From the NCBI RefSeq assembly GCF_900996225.1, contig NZ_CAAJGL010000068.1, positions 744,001-808,000 of the forward strand: a DNA stretch of 64,000 nucleotides. The letters run 5' to 3'. A program made the translations under genes and the position numbers. Origin of the DNA: Paraburkholderia sp. BCC1884. Its GTDB lineage: Bacteria > Pseudomonadota > Gammaproteobacteria > Burkholderiales > Burkholderiaceae. The notes under the pieces were generated by a model. The model did not search any database. It saw only the letters and a list, made by a program, of their open reading frames with translations, and was not told the DNA's origin. Positions 30,179 to 39,454 of the stretch are shown here, piece by piece (within the stretch, counting starts at the first letter, position 1; each line of letters begins with the position of its first letter).

Positions 30179-31801
30179 ATGTCCACTCCGATCCCATCCC
30201 TTGCTGATACCCCGGCCGTGCTGCGTGTTCAAGGCATCGGCAAGACCTACGCCGAGCCCGTGCTCGCCGACGTATCGCTGGAACTGCACGCGGGCGAAGT
30301 GCTGGCGCTGACCGGCGAAAACGGCGCGGGCAAGAGTACCTTGTCCAAAATCGTGGGCGGCCTCGTCACGCCGACCACTGGCTCGATGACCCTGGCCGGC
30401 GCGGCCTACACGCCGGCCAGCCGCAAAGACGCCGAGGCGCTCGGCGTGCGCATGGTCATGCAGGAACTGAACCTGCTGCCCACGCTCTCGGTCGCGGAGA
30501 ACCTCTTCCTGAACCGCTTGCCGCAGCGCGGCAAATTCGGCTGGATCGACCGCGCCAGGCTGCGCGAAAACGCGCGGCACGCCATGGCGCAAGTCGGGCT
30601 CGACGCAATCGATCCCGACACGCTGGTCGGCACCCTGGGCATCGGGCATCAGCAGATGGTCGAGATCGCGCGCAATCTGATCGGCGACTGCCGCGTGCTG
30701 ATTCTCGACGAACCCACCGCCATGCTGACCGCCCGCGAAGTGGACCTGCTATTCGAGCAGGTCGAACGGCTCAAGGCGCGTGGCGTGGCGCTCGTGTATA
30801 TCTCGCACCGGCTGGAAGAATTGAAGCGCATCGCGCGGCGCGCCGCCGTGCTGCGCGACGGCCGGCTCGTGCATGTCGACGAGATGGCCAATCTCAGCAC
30901 CGACCGTCTCGTCACTCTGATGGTAGGGCGCGATATCGGCGACCGGATCGATCTGGGCGAACGACGCATAGGCAAGGTCGCCTTCAAGGTCAGCGGCATG
31001 ACCCGCGAACCGGCGGTGCGCGACGTGTCGTTCGACGTCAAGGCCGGCGAGATTTTCGGCATCAGCGGACTGATCGGCGCGGGCCGCACGGAGTTGATGC
31101 GGCTCATTTATGGCGCGGATCGCGCGGACGCCGGCAGCGTGTCGATCGGGCGCGAGGGCGCGGCGCCCACGCCGGTGACGATCGCCTCTCCGGCGGACGC
31201 CGTGAAGCACGGCATCGCGCTGATTACCGAAGACCGCAAGGGCGAAGGTCTGCTGCTGAGCCAGCCCATCGCCGCCAACATTTCGCTGGGCCATCTGCGC
31301 GCGGTGTCGAACAAAGGCGTGGTGGACGGCCGTCGTGAAGCGGCATTGGCGCGTCGGCAGATCGAGGCCATGAGCATCCGCAGTTCGGGGCCATCGCAGC
31401 CGGTGTCGGAACTGTCGGGCGGGAATCAGCAGAAGGTGGTGATCGGCCGCTGGCTCGCGCGTGATTGCAACGTGTTGCTGTTCGACGAACCGACGCGCGG
31501 CATCGACGTCGGCGCCAAGTTCGATATCTATGCCTTGATGGGCGCCCTGGCGCGCGAAGGCCGCGCGCTGGTGGTGGTGTCGAGCGATCTGCGCGAACTG
31601 ATGGCGATTTGTGACCGGATCGGCGTGATGTCGGCGGGCCGCATGACGGGTCTGTTCGAGCGCGGCGAGTGGACTCAGGATGCGTTGCTGGCGGCGGCCT
31701 TTGCAGGTTATGCCCGGCGCGACGATCTGCTGCAGGAGCCCATCGAACCCGACGCCAAGGCACCCGACGACAAAAGTAAATTAGTGGAGTATCGAGCATG
31801 A
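30179..31801 (+). CDS. Sugar ABC transporter ATP-binding protein, two-domain RbsA type
   Basis: 540 aa with two ATPase domains. The first has a complete Walker A (GENGAGKST) and Walker B (LILDEPTAML). The second has the usual altered P-loop of RbsA-type proteins (GLIGAGRTEL), the signature LSGGNQQKVVIGRWL and a LLFDEPTRGIDVGAK Walker B. It energises uptake of a ribose-like sugar. It ends in ATGA shared with the permease start. Confidence 0.92.
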   Translation: MSTPIPSLADTPAVLRVQGIGKTYAEPVLADVSLELHAGEVLALTGENGAGKSTLSKIVGGLVTPTTGSMTLAGAAYTPASRKDAEALGVRMVMQELNLLPTLSVAENLFLNRLPQRGKFGWIDRARLRENARHAMAQVGLDAIDPDTLVGTLGIGHQQMVEIARNLIGDCRVLILDEPTAMLTAREVDLLFEQVERLKARGVALVYISHRLEELKRIARRAAVLRDGRLVHVDEMANLSTDRLVTLMVGRDIGDRIDLGERRIGKVAFKVSGMTREPAVRDVSFDVKAGEIFGISGLIGAGRTELMRLIYGADRADAGSVSIGREGAAPTPVTIASPADAVKHGIALITEDRKGEGLLLSQPIAANISLGHLRAVSNKGVVDGRREAALARRQIEAMSIRSSGPSQPVSELSGGNQQKVVIGRWLARDCNVLLFDEPTRGIDVGAKFDIYALMGALAREGRALVVVSSDLRELMAICDRIGVMSAGRMTGLFERGEWTQDALLAAAFAGYARRDDLLQEPIEPDAKAPDDKSKLVEYRA

Positions 31802-32799
31802 CCGTACAAACCAGCCTGCCTACCGTGCAGAACGAACCGCCCAAGAGCGCCAAGCCGATCGGCACGCGTCTCGGATTCTCGAACTATCTCGGCTTGCTCG
31901 GCGCATTGCTGGGAATGATCGTGCTGTTCTCGTTGCTGAGCTCGCACTTTCTGACCTACGACACCTTCAGCACGATTGCCAACCAGATCCCCGATCTGGT
32001 GGTGATGTCGGTCGGCATGACCTTCGTGCTGATCATCGCCGGTATCGACCTGTCGGTCGGCTCGGTGCTGGCGCTCGGCGCGGCGCTCACGAGCATCGCG
32101 GCCCTGCAGTGGCATTGGCCGGCGCTGCCCGCCGCTCTGCTCGGCATGGCGGGCGCGGCCCTGACCGGCTGCGTGACCGGCGCGATCACCGTGGCCTGGC
32201 GCATTCCGTCGTTCATCGTCTCGCTCGGCGTGCTCGAAGCGGCCCGTGGTCTCGCCTATCAGCTGACCAACTCGCGCACGGCGTACATCGGCGACGCCTT
32301 CGACTTTCTCTCCAACCCGATTGCGTTCGGTATTTCGCCGGCCTTCCTGATTGCAATCGTCGTGATGATCGCCGCGCAGTTCGTGTTGACGCGCACGGTG
32401 TTCGGCCGCTATCTGGTCGGCATCGGCACGAATGAAGAAGCGGTGCGGCTCGCGGGCGTCAATCCGCGCCCCTACAAGATCGCCGTGTTTGCGATGATGG
32501 GTCTGCTGGCCGGCCTCGCCGCGCTGTTCCAGATTTCGCGGCTCGAGGCCGCGGACCCGAACGCCGGCTCGGGCATCGAGCTGCAGGTGATCGCGGCGGT
32601 AGTGATCGGCGGCACGAGCTTGATGGGTGGGCGTGGTTCGGTGATGAGCACCTTTTTCGGCGTGTTGATCATTTCCGTGCTGGCCGCGGGCCTTGCCCAG
32701 ATCGGCGCGAGCGAACCGACCAAACGCATCATTACCGGCGCCGTCATTGTCGTGGCGGTCGTGCTGGATACCTATCGAAGCCGGCGTCGCGCCGCCTAA
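31798..32799 (+). CDS. Sugar ABC transporter permease, RbsC type
   Basis: 333 aa with about 9-10 membrane helices and the family motifs GIDLSVGSVLALGA and IAAVVIGGTSLMGGRGSVMSTFFG. It overlaps the ATPase gene by 4 bases. It forms the membrane channel of the transporter. Confidence 0.92.
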   Translation: MTVQTSLPTVQNEPPKSAKPIGTRLGFSNYLGLLGALLGMIVLFSLLSSHFLTYDTFSTIANQIPDLVVMSVGMTFVLIIAGIDLSVGSVLALGAALTSIAALQWHWPALPAALLGMAGAALTGCVTGAITVAWRIPSFIVSLGVLEAARGLAYQLTNSRTAYIGDAFDFLSNPIAFGISPAFLIAIVVMIAAQFVLTRTVFGRYLVGIGTNEEAVRLAGVNPRPYKIAVFAMMGLLAGLAALFQISRLEAADPNAGSGIELQVIAAVVIGGTSLMGGRGSVMSTFFGVLIISVLAAGLAQIGASEPTKRIITGAVIVVAVVLDTYRSRRRAA

Positions 32800-32836
32800 T
32801 TCGACCGTTCGGTGAACGGTCGGCAGGAGAATCAAC

Positions 32837-33769
32837 GTGTCAAAAGAAAACAGGCAAGGCCGCGTGCTCGTGGTCGGCAGCATCAACACCGATCTCGTCG
32901 CGCGTGCGCCGCATTTGCCGCGCCCCGGCGAGACGATCGGCGGCCATGAGTTCTCGCAGGTCGCGGGCGGCAAGGGCGGCAATCAGGCGGTCGCGGCGGC
33001 ACGCATCGGCGCACAGGTGGCGATGGTCGGTTGCGTCGGTAACGATGCGAACGGCGCGCAGCGCGTCAAGGATCTGGAAGCGGAAGGCATCGACTGCAGT
33101 GGGGTCGAGATTCACGCGACGTTGCCGACCGGCGTAGCCATGGTGACGGTGTCGGACGATGGACAGAACACCATCGTCGTGGTTGCGGGCAGCAACGGCG
33201 AACTTACGCCGCAGAGCGTGGCACGCCACGAAGCCGCCATCAAGGCCTGCGACGTGGTGGTGTGCCAACTCGAAACGCCTTGGGATTCGGTTCACGCGAC
33301 GCTCGCGCTGGCTCACCGTCTCGGCAAGATCACCGTGCTGAACCCGGCACCCGCCACCGGTCCGCTGCCGGCGGAATGGCTGCCGCTGGTGGACTATCTC
33401 GTGCCGAACGAGGTCGAGGCGGCGATTCTGGCCGGCCTGCCGGTGGAGTCGGAAAGCGGCGCGCGCCGTGCCGCGACGGAATTGCAGCGTGGCGGCGCGC
33501 GCAACGTGATCGTCACGCTTGGCGCGCAGGGGGCTTATCTGTTGGTAGAAGGCGGCGAAGGCACGCATTTTCCAGCACCGCAAGTGCAGGCAGTCGACAC
33601 GACCGCCGCTGGCGATACCTTTATCGGCGTGTTCGCCGCGCAGCTCGCGTCGCGGCAACCGCTGGAAGGCGCAATCAGCCTTGCGCAGCGCGCGGCGTCG
33701 ATTTCCGTGACGCGTGCCGGCGCGCAGCCTTCGATACCGACACGCGCGGAAGTCGAGCGCGCGGCCTGA
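32837..33769 (+). CDS. rbsK: Ribokinase (PfkB family)
   Basis: 310 aa, typical of ribokinase. The PfkB signatures are present: GGKGGNQAVAAARIG near residue 43 and DTTAAGDTFIGVF near residue 255, where the catalytic Asp of GD lies. It phosphorylates ribose to ribose 5-phosphate. The start is GTG at 32837 with CAGGAGA upstream, 37 bases after the permease stop. Its presence identifies ribose or a ribose-yielding nucleoside as the operon's substrate. Confidence 0.92.
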   Translation: MSKENRQGRVLVVGSINTDLVARAPHLPRPGETIGGHEFSQVAGGKGGNQAVAAARIGAQVAMVGCVGNDANGAQRVKDLEAEGIDCSGVEIHATLPTGVAMVTVSDDGQNTIVVVAGSNGELTPQSVARHEAAIKACDVVVCQLETPWDSVHATLALAHRLGKITVLNPAPATGPLPAEWLPLVDYLVPNEVEAAILAGLPVESESGARRAATELQRGGARNVIVTLGAQGAYLLVEGGEGTHFPAPQVQAVDTTAAGDTFIGVFAAQLASRQPLEGAISLAQRAASISVTRAGAQPSIPTRAEVERAA

Positions 33770-33805
33770 CCGGGTTGCCGGTTGTGATGTGAGGCAGTCC
33801 GTATT

Positions 33806-33857
33806 GCCACCTGCGGGTGGCTCGACGTTGATTTATCGGCACCATCTCGCGATGGTG
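33806..33857 (+). terminator. Two hairpins between rbsK and the nucleoside hydrolase gene
   Basis: GCCACC-TGCG-GGTGGC (33806-33821) and CACCATC-TCGC-GATGGTG (33840-33857) follow each other within the 123-base gap. The second is followed by TTCCTTCG, a poor U-tract. They may attenuate transcription before the last gene, or separate it from the operon. Confidence 0.4.
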
Positions 33858-33892
33858 TTCCTTCGTTAATCACGCTCCAGCATGGACGAAAC

Positions 33893-34996
33893 ATGAAATC
33901 ACAATACGTAGGCATACTAATGGTGTCGTCGGCGTTGACGGCATGTGGTGGCAGCATTTCGCCGAACGATCCGCTCGCCGGCGCGCCGAAAATCATCATC
34001 GATTCCGACTTCAACACGATGGGCGACGACGGCCAGCTGTTTGCCATGACCACGCAGTTGATGGGGCAGGGCAAGGTCAATCTGCTCGGGCTTACCGTGG
34101 TCACCGGCAACGACTGGCTGATTCAGGAGGAGTCCGACGCGCTCAAGGCCGTCGAACGCATGGGCGTGCAAAACGTGGTGGGCGTCTACGGCGGCGCGGA
34201 CTACCCGTTGCAATACGACGTAGCGAGTATTCGCGCGCAACAGGCCGCCAATCCGCAAGGTTATTTCGGCGCATGGAGCCGTCCCGAACCGACCCAGCAG
34301 TCGCAACTCGTCGCGCCGCCGGACGGCTTCGCGGTATCGACCAAACTGCAGACCCTGGGCGCCGCGGATTTCATGATCCAGACGATCAAGCGCTATCCGA
34401 ACCAGGTCACCATTCTCGAAGTCGGACCGCCCACCAATCTCGCCACGGCAATCATGAAGGCGCCGGAAATCGTGCCCTTGATCAAGCGGATCGTCTACAT
34501 GGGCGGCGCGATGGCCGTGCCGGGCAACGCCAATGCCGTGGCGGAACTCAACTGGTGGTTCGATCCGCTGGCCGTGCGCACGGTGCTGCAGACCTCGATT
34601 CCCCAAGCCGTCATTCCGCTCGACGTGACCAACACCGTGCCGTTGACGCAAAGCGTGTACGACCAGATCGTCAACAACCCGGCCAAGCAGACCGCAGTGA
34701 CGAAAGCGTACGGCATTGCCAACGCGGGTGCCTTCGCCACCAACACCGATCTGTTCGACACGCTGACGATCGCCTATTTCCTCGACCCGACCTACGCGAC
34801 GCAAACCCGGAGCGCCTACCTCGATATCGACACCGCGAGTGGGGAAGATCAGGGACATGTGACGGTCTACCCGGATCAGCCGGCCTCGGGCGCTTCGCCG
34901 CAGAAAATCACCTATGTCACGCAATTCGACAACAACCGGTTTTTCAGCCTGTACGTCGATCTGTTGACGCGCCCCGTGCCGATCACGCTGCCATAA
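33893..34996 (+). CDS. Nucleoside hydrolase, predicted lipoprotein
   Basis: 367 aa. A short hydrophobic leader ends in a lipobox (LTAC, Cys 18), then comes the nucleoside-hydrolase calcium site DSDFNTMGDDG (residues 37-47) and the PTNLATAI and MGGAM motifs of the family. It hydrolyses N-ribosyl bonds of nucleosides to base plus ribose. The leader implies action in the periplasm or at the outer membrane rather than in the cytosol. Placed after rbsK, it would feed ribose to the upstream transporter. Confidence 0.85.
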   Translation: MKSQYVGILMVSSALTACGGSISPNDPLAGAPKIIIDSDFNTMGDDGQLFAMTTQLMGQGKVNLLGLTVVTGNDWLIQEESDALKAVERMGVQNVVGVYGGADYPLQYDVASIRAQQAANPQGYFGAWSRPEPTQQSQLVAPPDGFAVSTKLQTLGAADFMIQTIKRYPNQVTILEVGPPTNLATAIMKAPEIVPLIKRIVYMGGAMAVPGNANAVAELNWWFDPLAVRTVLQTSIPQAVIPLDVTNTVPLTQSVYDQIVNNPAKQTAVTKAYGIANAGAFATNTDLFDTLTIAYFLDPTYATQTRSAYLDIDTASGEDQGHVTVYPDQPASGASPQKITYVTQFDNNRFFSLYVDLLTRPVPITLP

Positions 34997-35248
34997 CCGG
35001 GATATACCGCCCGCGCCTTGCATGACAGCCGATTTGACGTGCTCCCGCGTCTTTAACCAGACGACGGGATTCGCGAAGCACAGTTGTCGCGCGGCACGTT
35101 GCGCGTCGGTCGGCTGCCGGCTTTTTCCCGCGCACGAGCGGGGCGCGAAGGCGTAAGCGCGCCCCGAGGCGTCTATGGAGCGACCCGAGAAAAACAGCGT
35201 GGTACGCCGTTTGCTGACCGCACATGTTTTTATTGCAAGTTGCCGCCC

Positions 35249-35680
35249 ATGTCTCGAACACACTCTACGTGCAAACGGTGGAGCGCCCGCGAGGTTCGGG
35301 TACTACACGAAACGCCGCGCGTGCTCGTCATCGACGATAACGTCAACGCCGCCGAAGCACTCGCCACGTATCTCTCCTACGAAGGCGTGGAAGCCCGTGC
35401 CGCCAACGGTTGCGAGCAGGCGCTGCGCTGTGTGAAGGACTGGGTTCCGGACGTCGTCGTGCTCGACATCATGATGCCGGAGCGCGACGGCTACGAAACC
35501 GCCATCGCACTACGCAGCTATCTGCCGACCCACAGTCTGGGCATCGTCGCCTTCACGTCGCTCGACGAAGACCACGTCAAGGAGACGGGGACGGCGCGTC
35601 ATAATTTCGATGGCTATTGTCAAAAAGGCACGACCCCGAGCGCCTTGCTCGCGCTCATGCGCAAGCTTTGGCGCGAGTAG
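35249..35680 (+). CDS. Single-domain response regulator (receiver only)
   Basis: 143 aa consisting of one receiver domain after a 22-residue basic lead: acidic pair Asp29-Asp30, phospho-acceptor Asp73 in VVVLDIMMPERDGYE, Thr103 and Lys126 in YCQKGT. There is no output domain, so it would act through protein contacts, as CheY-like regulators do. No histidine kinase is adjacent. The ATG at 35249 has no clear ribosome-binding site, so a later start is possible. Its end lies 9 bases from the convergent ArsR-type gene. Confidence 0.85.
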   Translation: MSRTHSTCKRWSAREVRVLHETPRVLVIDDNVNAAEALATYLSYEGVEARAANGCEQALRCVKDWVPDVVVLDIMMPERDGYETAIALRSYLPTHSLGIVAFTSLDEDHVKETGTARHNFDGYCQKGTTPSALLALMRKLWRE

Positions 35681-35689
35681 CGCATCGCT

Positions 35690-36019
35690 TCAGGCCGGCT
35701 CGCTCGCAACCGGCTCCTCGACCATCTGCTTGATGATCGCGTCCATCAGGCCGGGAAAGCGGCGATCCAGCTCCGCGCGACGCAGCGAATTCTGATGCAC
35801 GGTGCCGGCCACCCGCGTGCGGACCAGACCGGCCTCGCGCAGGATACGGAAATGATGGGACACGCTCGACTTCGGGCGGCCGCCGTCCAGATCGCCGCAG
35901 GTCGCTTCGTCGACGGACGACAGGCGGCGGACGATTTCCAGCCGGACCGGATCGCTCAGTGCATGAAATAGCCGTCCGAGCGTGAAATCCTCAGCGGCGG
36001 GATGGGTATAGGTGCGCAT
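35690..36019 (-). CDS. ArsR-family winged-helix regulator
   Basis: 109 aa with an ArsR winged helix (FHALSDPVRLEIVRRLSSVDEATCGDLDGGRPKSSVSHHFRILREAGLVRTR). It has one cysteine only and no metal-site CxC, so it is unlikely to be a metal sensor; it may respond to redox or small molecules. It is divergent from an old-yellow-enzyme gene with a palindrome between them. Confidence 0.85.
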   Translation of the reverse strand: MRTYTHPAAEDFTLGRLFHALSDPVRLEIVRRLSSVDEATCGDLDGGRPKSSVSHHFRILREAGLVRTRVAGTVHQNSLRRAELDRRFPGLMDAIIKQMVEEPVASEPA

Positions 36020-36055
36020 CCTGCAAATGATAAAGCTTTCTGCGATACTTGGTTA

Positions 36056-36071
36056 TTCGATGTTTATCGAA
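36056..36071. promoter_or_regulatory. Inverted repeat in the ArsR/old-yellow-enzyme promoter region
   Basis: TTCGAT, four bases, then ATCGAA: a perfect 6-bp inverted repeat in an AT-rich stretch 37 bases from the ArsR start and 37 bases from the OYE start. It is a plausible ArsR-type operator controlling both genes. Confidence 0.55.
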
Positions 36072-36107
36072 ATAACGTACAAGCCTATCCAGAAGGAGTT
36101 GAACCTG

Positions 36108-37205
36108 ATGTCTGCATTGTTCCAGCCGTACAAGCTCAAGGACGTGTCCTTGCGCAACCGCATTGCCATTCCGCCGATGTGCATGTACACCGCCGAAGAA
36201 GGTCTGATCAACGACTGGCATCGCGTGCACCTGGCCGGTCTGGCGCGCGGCGGTGCCGGCCTCGTGATCGTCGAGGCGACCGCGGTGTCGCCGGAAGGCC
36301 GCATCACGCCGGGTTGCGCCGGTATCTGGAATGACGAGCAGGCTCAGGCGTTCGCGCCGGTGGTGGCGTCCATCAAGGCTGCCGGTTCCGTGCCGGGCAT
36401 CCAGATCGGTCACGCCGGCCGCAAAGCCAGCGCGAACCGTCCGTGGGAAGGCGACGACCACATCGCCGCCGACGACAGCCGCGGCTGGCAGACCATCGCG
36501 CCGTCGGCCGTCGCGTTCGGCGGCAACCTGTCCAAGGTGCCGAAAGCCATGACGCTCGACGACATCGCGCGGGTTCGCGAAGACTTCGTCGCCGCGGCCA
36601 AACGTGCCCGTGACGCGGGCTTCGAATGGCTCGAACTGCACTTCGCGCATGGCTATCTCGGCCAGAGTTTCTTTTCGACGCACTCCAATCAACGCGACGA
36701 CATCTACGGCGGCAGCCTCGAGAACCGCAGCCGTTTCCTGCTGGAAACGCTGGCCGCGGTGCGCAAGGTCTGGCCGGAACACCTGCCGTTGACGGCGCGT
36801 TTCGGCGTGCTCGAATACGACGGCCGCGACGAGGAAACCCTCGCTGAATCGATCGAACTGGCAAAGAACTTCAAGCGCGAAGGGCTCGATATGCTGAGCG
36901 TCAGCGTCGGCTTTTCCACGCCGAAGGCCGCGATTCCATGGGCGCCTGCGTTCCTCGCGCCGATTGCCGAACGCGTGCGCCGTGAGGCCGGTATTCCGGT
37001 CTCGTCGGCATGGGGAATCGATACGCCGGAACTGGCCGACCGCTCCGTGAAAAACGAGCAGCTCGATCTGGTGATGGTGGGTCGCGCGCATCTGGCCGAT
37101 CCGCATTGGCCGTACCACGCGGCGAAGAAACTCGGCGTCGAGCGTCCGTCGTGGACGTTGCCCGCGCCTTACGCGCACTGGCTGGAGCGCTACGCCGTCG
37201 CGTAA
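36108..37205 (+). CDS. Old yellow enzyme, XenA/YqjM-type NAD(P)H:flavin oxidoreductase
   Basis: 365 aa, FMN-dependent TIM barrel. The flavin-tuning Cys25 and nearby Tyr27 in PPMCMYTAEEG, the substrate-binding histidine in IQIGHAGRKA, the HFAHGYLGQSFFS segment and the ERYA-type C-terminal tail (arginine finger) are those of the thermophilic-like OYE class. These enzymes reduce activated C=C bonds, nitro-esters and quinones. AAGGAG precedes the ATG at 36108. It is divergent from an ArsR-type regulator. Confidence 0.9.
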   Translation: MSALFQPYKLKDVSLRNRIAIPPMCMYTAEEGLINDWHRVHLAGLARGGAGLVIVEATAVSPEGRITPGCAGIWNDEQAQAFAPVVASIKAAGSVPGIQIGHAGRKASANRPWEGDDHIAADDSRGWQTIAPSAVAFGGNLSKVPKAMTLDDIARVREDFVAAAKRARDAGFEWLELHFAHGYLGQSFFSTHSNQRDDIYGGSLENRSRFLLETLAAVRKVWPEHLPLTARFGVLEYDGRDEETLAESIELAKNFKREGLDMLSVSVGFSTPKAAIPWAPAFLAPIAERVRREAGIPVSSAWGIDTPELADRSVKNEQLDLVMVGRAHLADPHWPYHAAKKLGVERPSWTLPAPYAHWLERYAVA

Positions 37206-37223
37206 ATGCGGGCATGACGGCGC

Positions 37224-37256
37224 GCAGTCGGTCGCCGTCCGCGCTAGACCGACTGC
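37224..37256. terminator. Hairpin at the convergent OYE/FAD-oxidoreductase junction
   Basis: A 10-bp stem (GCAGTCGGTC/GACCGACTGC) with a 13-base loop overlaps the end of the FAD protein gene. It lies at the junction of two converging genes and may terminate in both directions, though T-runs are absent. Confidence 0.4.
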
Positions 37257-38251
37257 AGCGCCCTCAGCATTTCATGGCCGAGCGCCCGTCCGCTCAGCCA
37301 TGCGCCTTCGACGCGGCCGCCATTGAGCCAGTCGCCACACAGCCCCAGGCCATCTATATCGCGCCACACATAGCCCGGCGCGGGATCGCGCTCGGGCGCG
37401 ACATCCGCGTGACGCCAGCGATGCGCGGTCCACGCCGCCGGCGTCGGTCCGCCGCAGCGCGCAAATGCCTCCAGCAGCGCCGCCGCTACTTGCTCGGCCG
37501 GCGTGTCGAGATGCGCTTCACTCCACTCGGCGGTAGCGTGCAAAAGCCACGTTTCCGGGCCGCCGCGTCCCGGCTTGCTGCTGTCGCGCGCCATCCAGCG
37601 CAGCGGGCCGTGATTGACGAAGGCGGCGTCGAACGTGAGCGGCACTTCGTCGTCGAAACGCAGCATCAGCGCCCAGCAGGCCCGCATTACGGTGCTGTGC
37701 GCCATCGCGGCGAGTTCAGGCGCCGGCGCGCGCAGCAACGGCGCGACTTGCGGCGCGGGCATGGCCAGCACGATCGCATCGAAGTTGTCGTCGATCGCGC
37801 CGTGCTCGGTCGACCACAAGCGCCAGCCTTGCGGCTCGCACAGTACTTTCTCGATCGTGCAATCGGTGGTCAGCGGCAGCGTGTCGGCGAGCAGGCGAGC
37901 CGGCGCGCTCATGCGCGGCGTACCGACAAAACGCTCGATATGCGTGGTATGCGCCTTCGGGCTGGGCTCGTCGAGCACGGCAAGGCGCGCGGGCCACGCC
38001 GCCGCCGCGCCGGCCCGCTGCCAGCGCGCCACTTCGGCCCGGAACGCGCGATCTTGCGCGGTGAAGTACTGCGCGCCGTGGTCGCACTGCCAGTCGTTCT
38101 CGCGGCGCGCGCTCATTCGGCCGGCGGGGCCGCGGCTTCGATCGAAGAGACGCAACCGGCAGCCCGCGTCGCGCAGGGTCGTGGCGCAGGACAAACCGGC
38201 AATGCCGGCGCCTACGACCGCGATACGGGGACGGGAATCTGAAATGTTCAC
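37244..38251 (-). CDS. FAD-dependent oxidoreductase, renalase/amine-oxidase-like
   Basis: 335 aa. It begins with a dinucleotide-binding motif (IAVVGAGIAGLSCATTLRDAG), has GRMSARR and DHGAQYFT elements of the renalase-like family, and ends in the FAD motif GDWLNGGRVEGAWLSG. Relatives occur in singlet-oxygen or light-stress gene clusters of proteobacteria together with MerR or ECF regulators. The substrate is unknown. It is divergent from the MerR-type gene 151 bases away. Confidence 0.8.
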   Translation of the reverse strand: MNISDSRPRIAVVGAGIAGLSCATTLRDAGCRLRLFDRSRGPAGRMSARRENDWQCDHGAQYFTAQDRAFRAEVARWQRAGAAAAWPARLAVLDEPSPKAHTTHIERFVGTPRMSAPARLLADTLPLTTDCTIEKVLCEPQGWRLWSTEHGAIDDNFDAIVLAMPAPQVAPLLRAPAPELAAMAHSTVMRACWALMLRFDDEVPLTFDAAFVNHGPLRWMARDSSKPGRGGPETWLLHATAEWSEAHLDTPAEQVAAALLEAFARCGGPTPAAWTAHRWRHADVAPERDPAPGYVWRDIDGLGLCGDWLNGGRVEGAWLSGRALGHEMLRALQSV

Positions 38252-38401
38252 GGTGCGCAGCCAGAAAAGGATCGGAAATACGACTCAAAGCATAGTGCAT
38301 CAAAAAAGTCGTTTCAATTCAGCGCTATGAATCACCAATTCGTTTCACTGTGTCGCAAAGTCGCGTATGCTTGACACGAGAATGCGATCTTGGAGAGTTT
38401 C

Positions 38402-39427
38402 ATGGTGACTTCATCTGGCGAGCCGACTACGGCGCAGCAGGGCTACAGGAGCGGCGAGGCGGCGCGTATTGCAAAAATGCCGGTCACCACGTTGCGGATC
38501 TGGGAGCGTCGCTACGGTGTAGTCGGTCCGGCCAAAACCGCGTCAGGCCAGCGTCTGTATACGGAAGACGATGTCAGGCGACTCACTTTGATCAAATTGC
38601 TGGTCAGCCGTGGCCATGCCATCGGCGCCATCGCGCGGCTCGACCGCGAGCAATTGCAGTTTCTGGCGGCGCGCAACGCCCGCGAAGCCGGCATCACGCT
38701 TGACGCCGGCCTCGTCGAGGGAATGGAGATCCGGTTGGGGCTGGTCGGCGGCAATCTGGCGCAGCGGCTGCAGGGCAGTGGCGTCGATCTACGGCCTTAT
38801 GGCGTGAGCGAGCTAACTCTGTTTGCCGATCTCGGTGAGGCGAAGCAGGGCAGCGAGAACCGCGCGCCGATCGACGCACTGCTGATCGGCGTCGACTCGT
38901 TGCAGGACGACGTCGCCGCCCAGATCGTCGCGCTCGGCGACGCGGTGCGCGCGAAGGCGATTGCGCTGGTCTATAGCTTCGGTACCGGCTCGGCGGCCGA
39001 GATTTTGCGGGTGGCGGGTGTGCGGCTCTATCGCGAGCCGGATAGTCGCACCGAATTCCGCCAGATGCTCGGCGACCTCTGCGAGCGGGTGCAGATTCGC
39101 GACCGCAGCGGCGACGAAGCCGGCTGGTCGCGTGTGCGCCGCCGCTACGACGACCGCGAGCTGGAGGCGATTGCCAACCGATCGTCCACGATTGCCTGCG
39201 AGTGTCCGCGACACCTGGCGGAGCTGGTCATGAAGCTGTCGGCGTTCGAGCGGTACAGCGACGAATGCACGTCGCGTTCGGTACAGGACGCCGCGCTGCA
39301 TCGCTATCTGGGCGACGTCAGCAATCGTGCCTGTGCCATGGTCGAAGCCGCGCTCGAGCGGGTCGCGCGGGAAGAAGGCTGGTTTGCCGGGCCGCCGCCA
39401 GAGCCGCCGCAAGCCGTTCAGGAATAA
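38402..39427 (+). CDS. MerR-family regulator with large C-terminal domain (LitR/CarH-like layout)
   Basis: 341 aa. The N-terminal MerR helix (YRSGEAARIAKMPVTTLRIWERRYGVV, then GQRLYTEDDVRRLTLIK) is followed by a domain with the length and layout of a B12-binding domain (residues about 95-230), but the DxHxxG cobalamin motif is not visible. The C-terminal 100 residues are helical and contain a CECPRHLAELV segment. The ATG at 38402 follows GGAGAG. It probably controls the divergent FAD protein and the downstream sigma factor. Confidence 0.75.
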   Translation: MVTSSGEPTTAQQGYRSGEAARIAKMPVTTLRIWERRYGVVGPAKTASGQRLYTEDDVRRLTLIKLLVSRGHAIGAIARLDREQLQFLAARNAREAGITLDAGLVEGMEIRLGLVGGNLAQRLQGSGVDLRPYGVSELTLFADLGEAKQGSENRAPIDALLIGVDSLQDDVAAQIVALGDAVRAKAIALVYSFGTGSAAEILRVAGVRLYREPDSRTEFRQMLGDLCERVQIRDRSGDEAGWSRVRRRYDDRELEAIANRSSTIACECPRHLAELVMKLSAFERYSDECTSRSVQDAALHRYLGDVSNRACAMVEAALERVAREEGWFAGPPPEPPQAVQE

Positions 39428-39454
39428 CGCGCGTACTGCCGTGGAGGATGCCGG

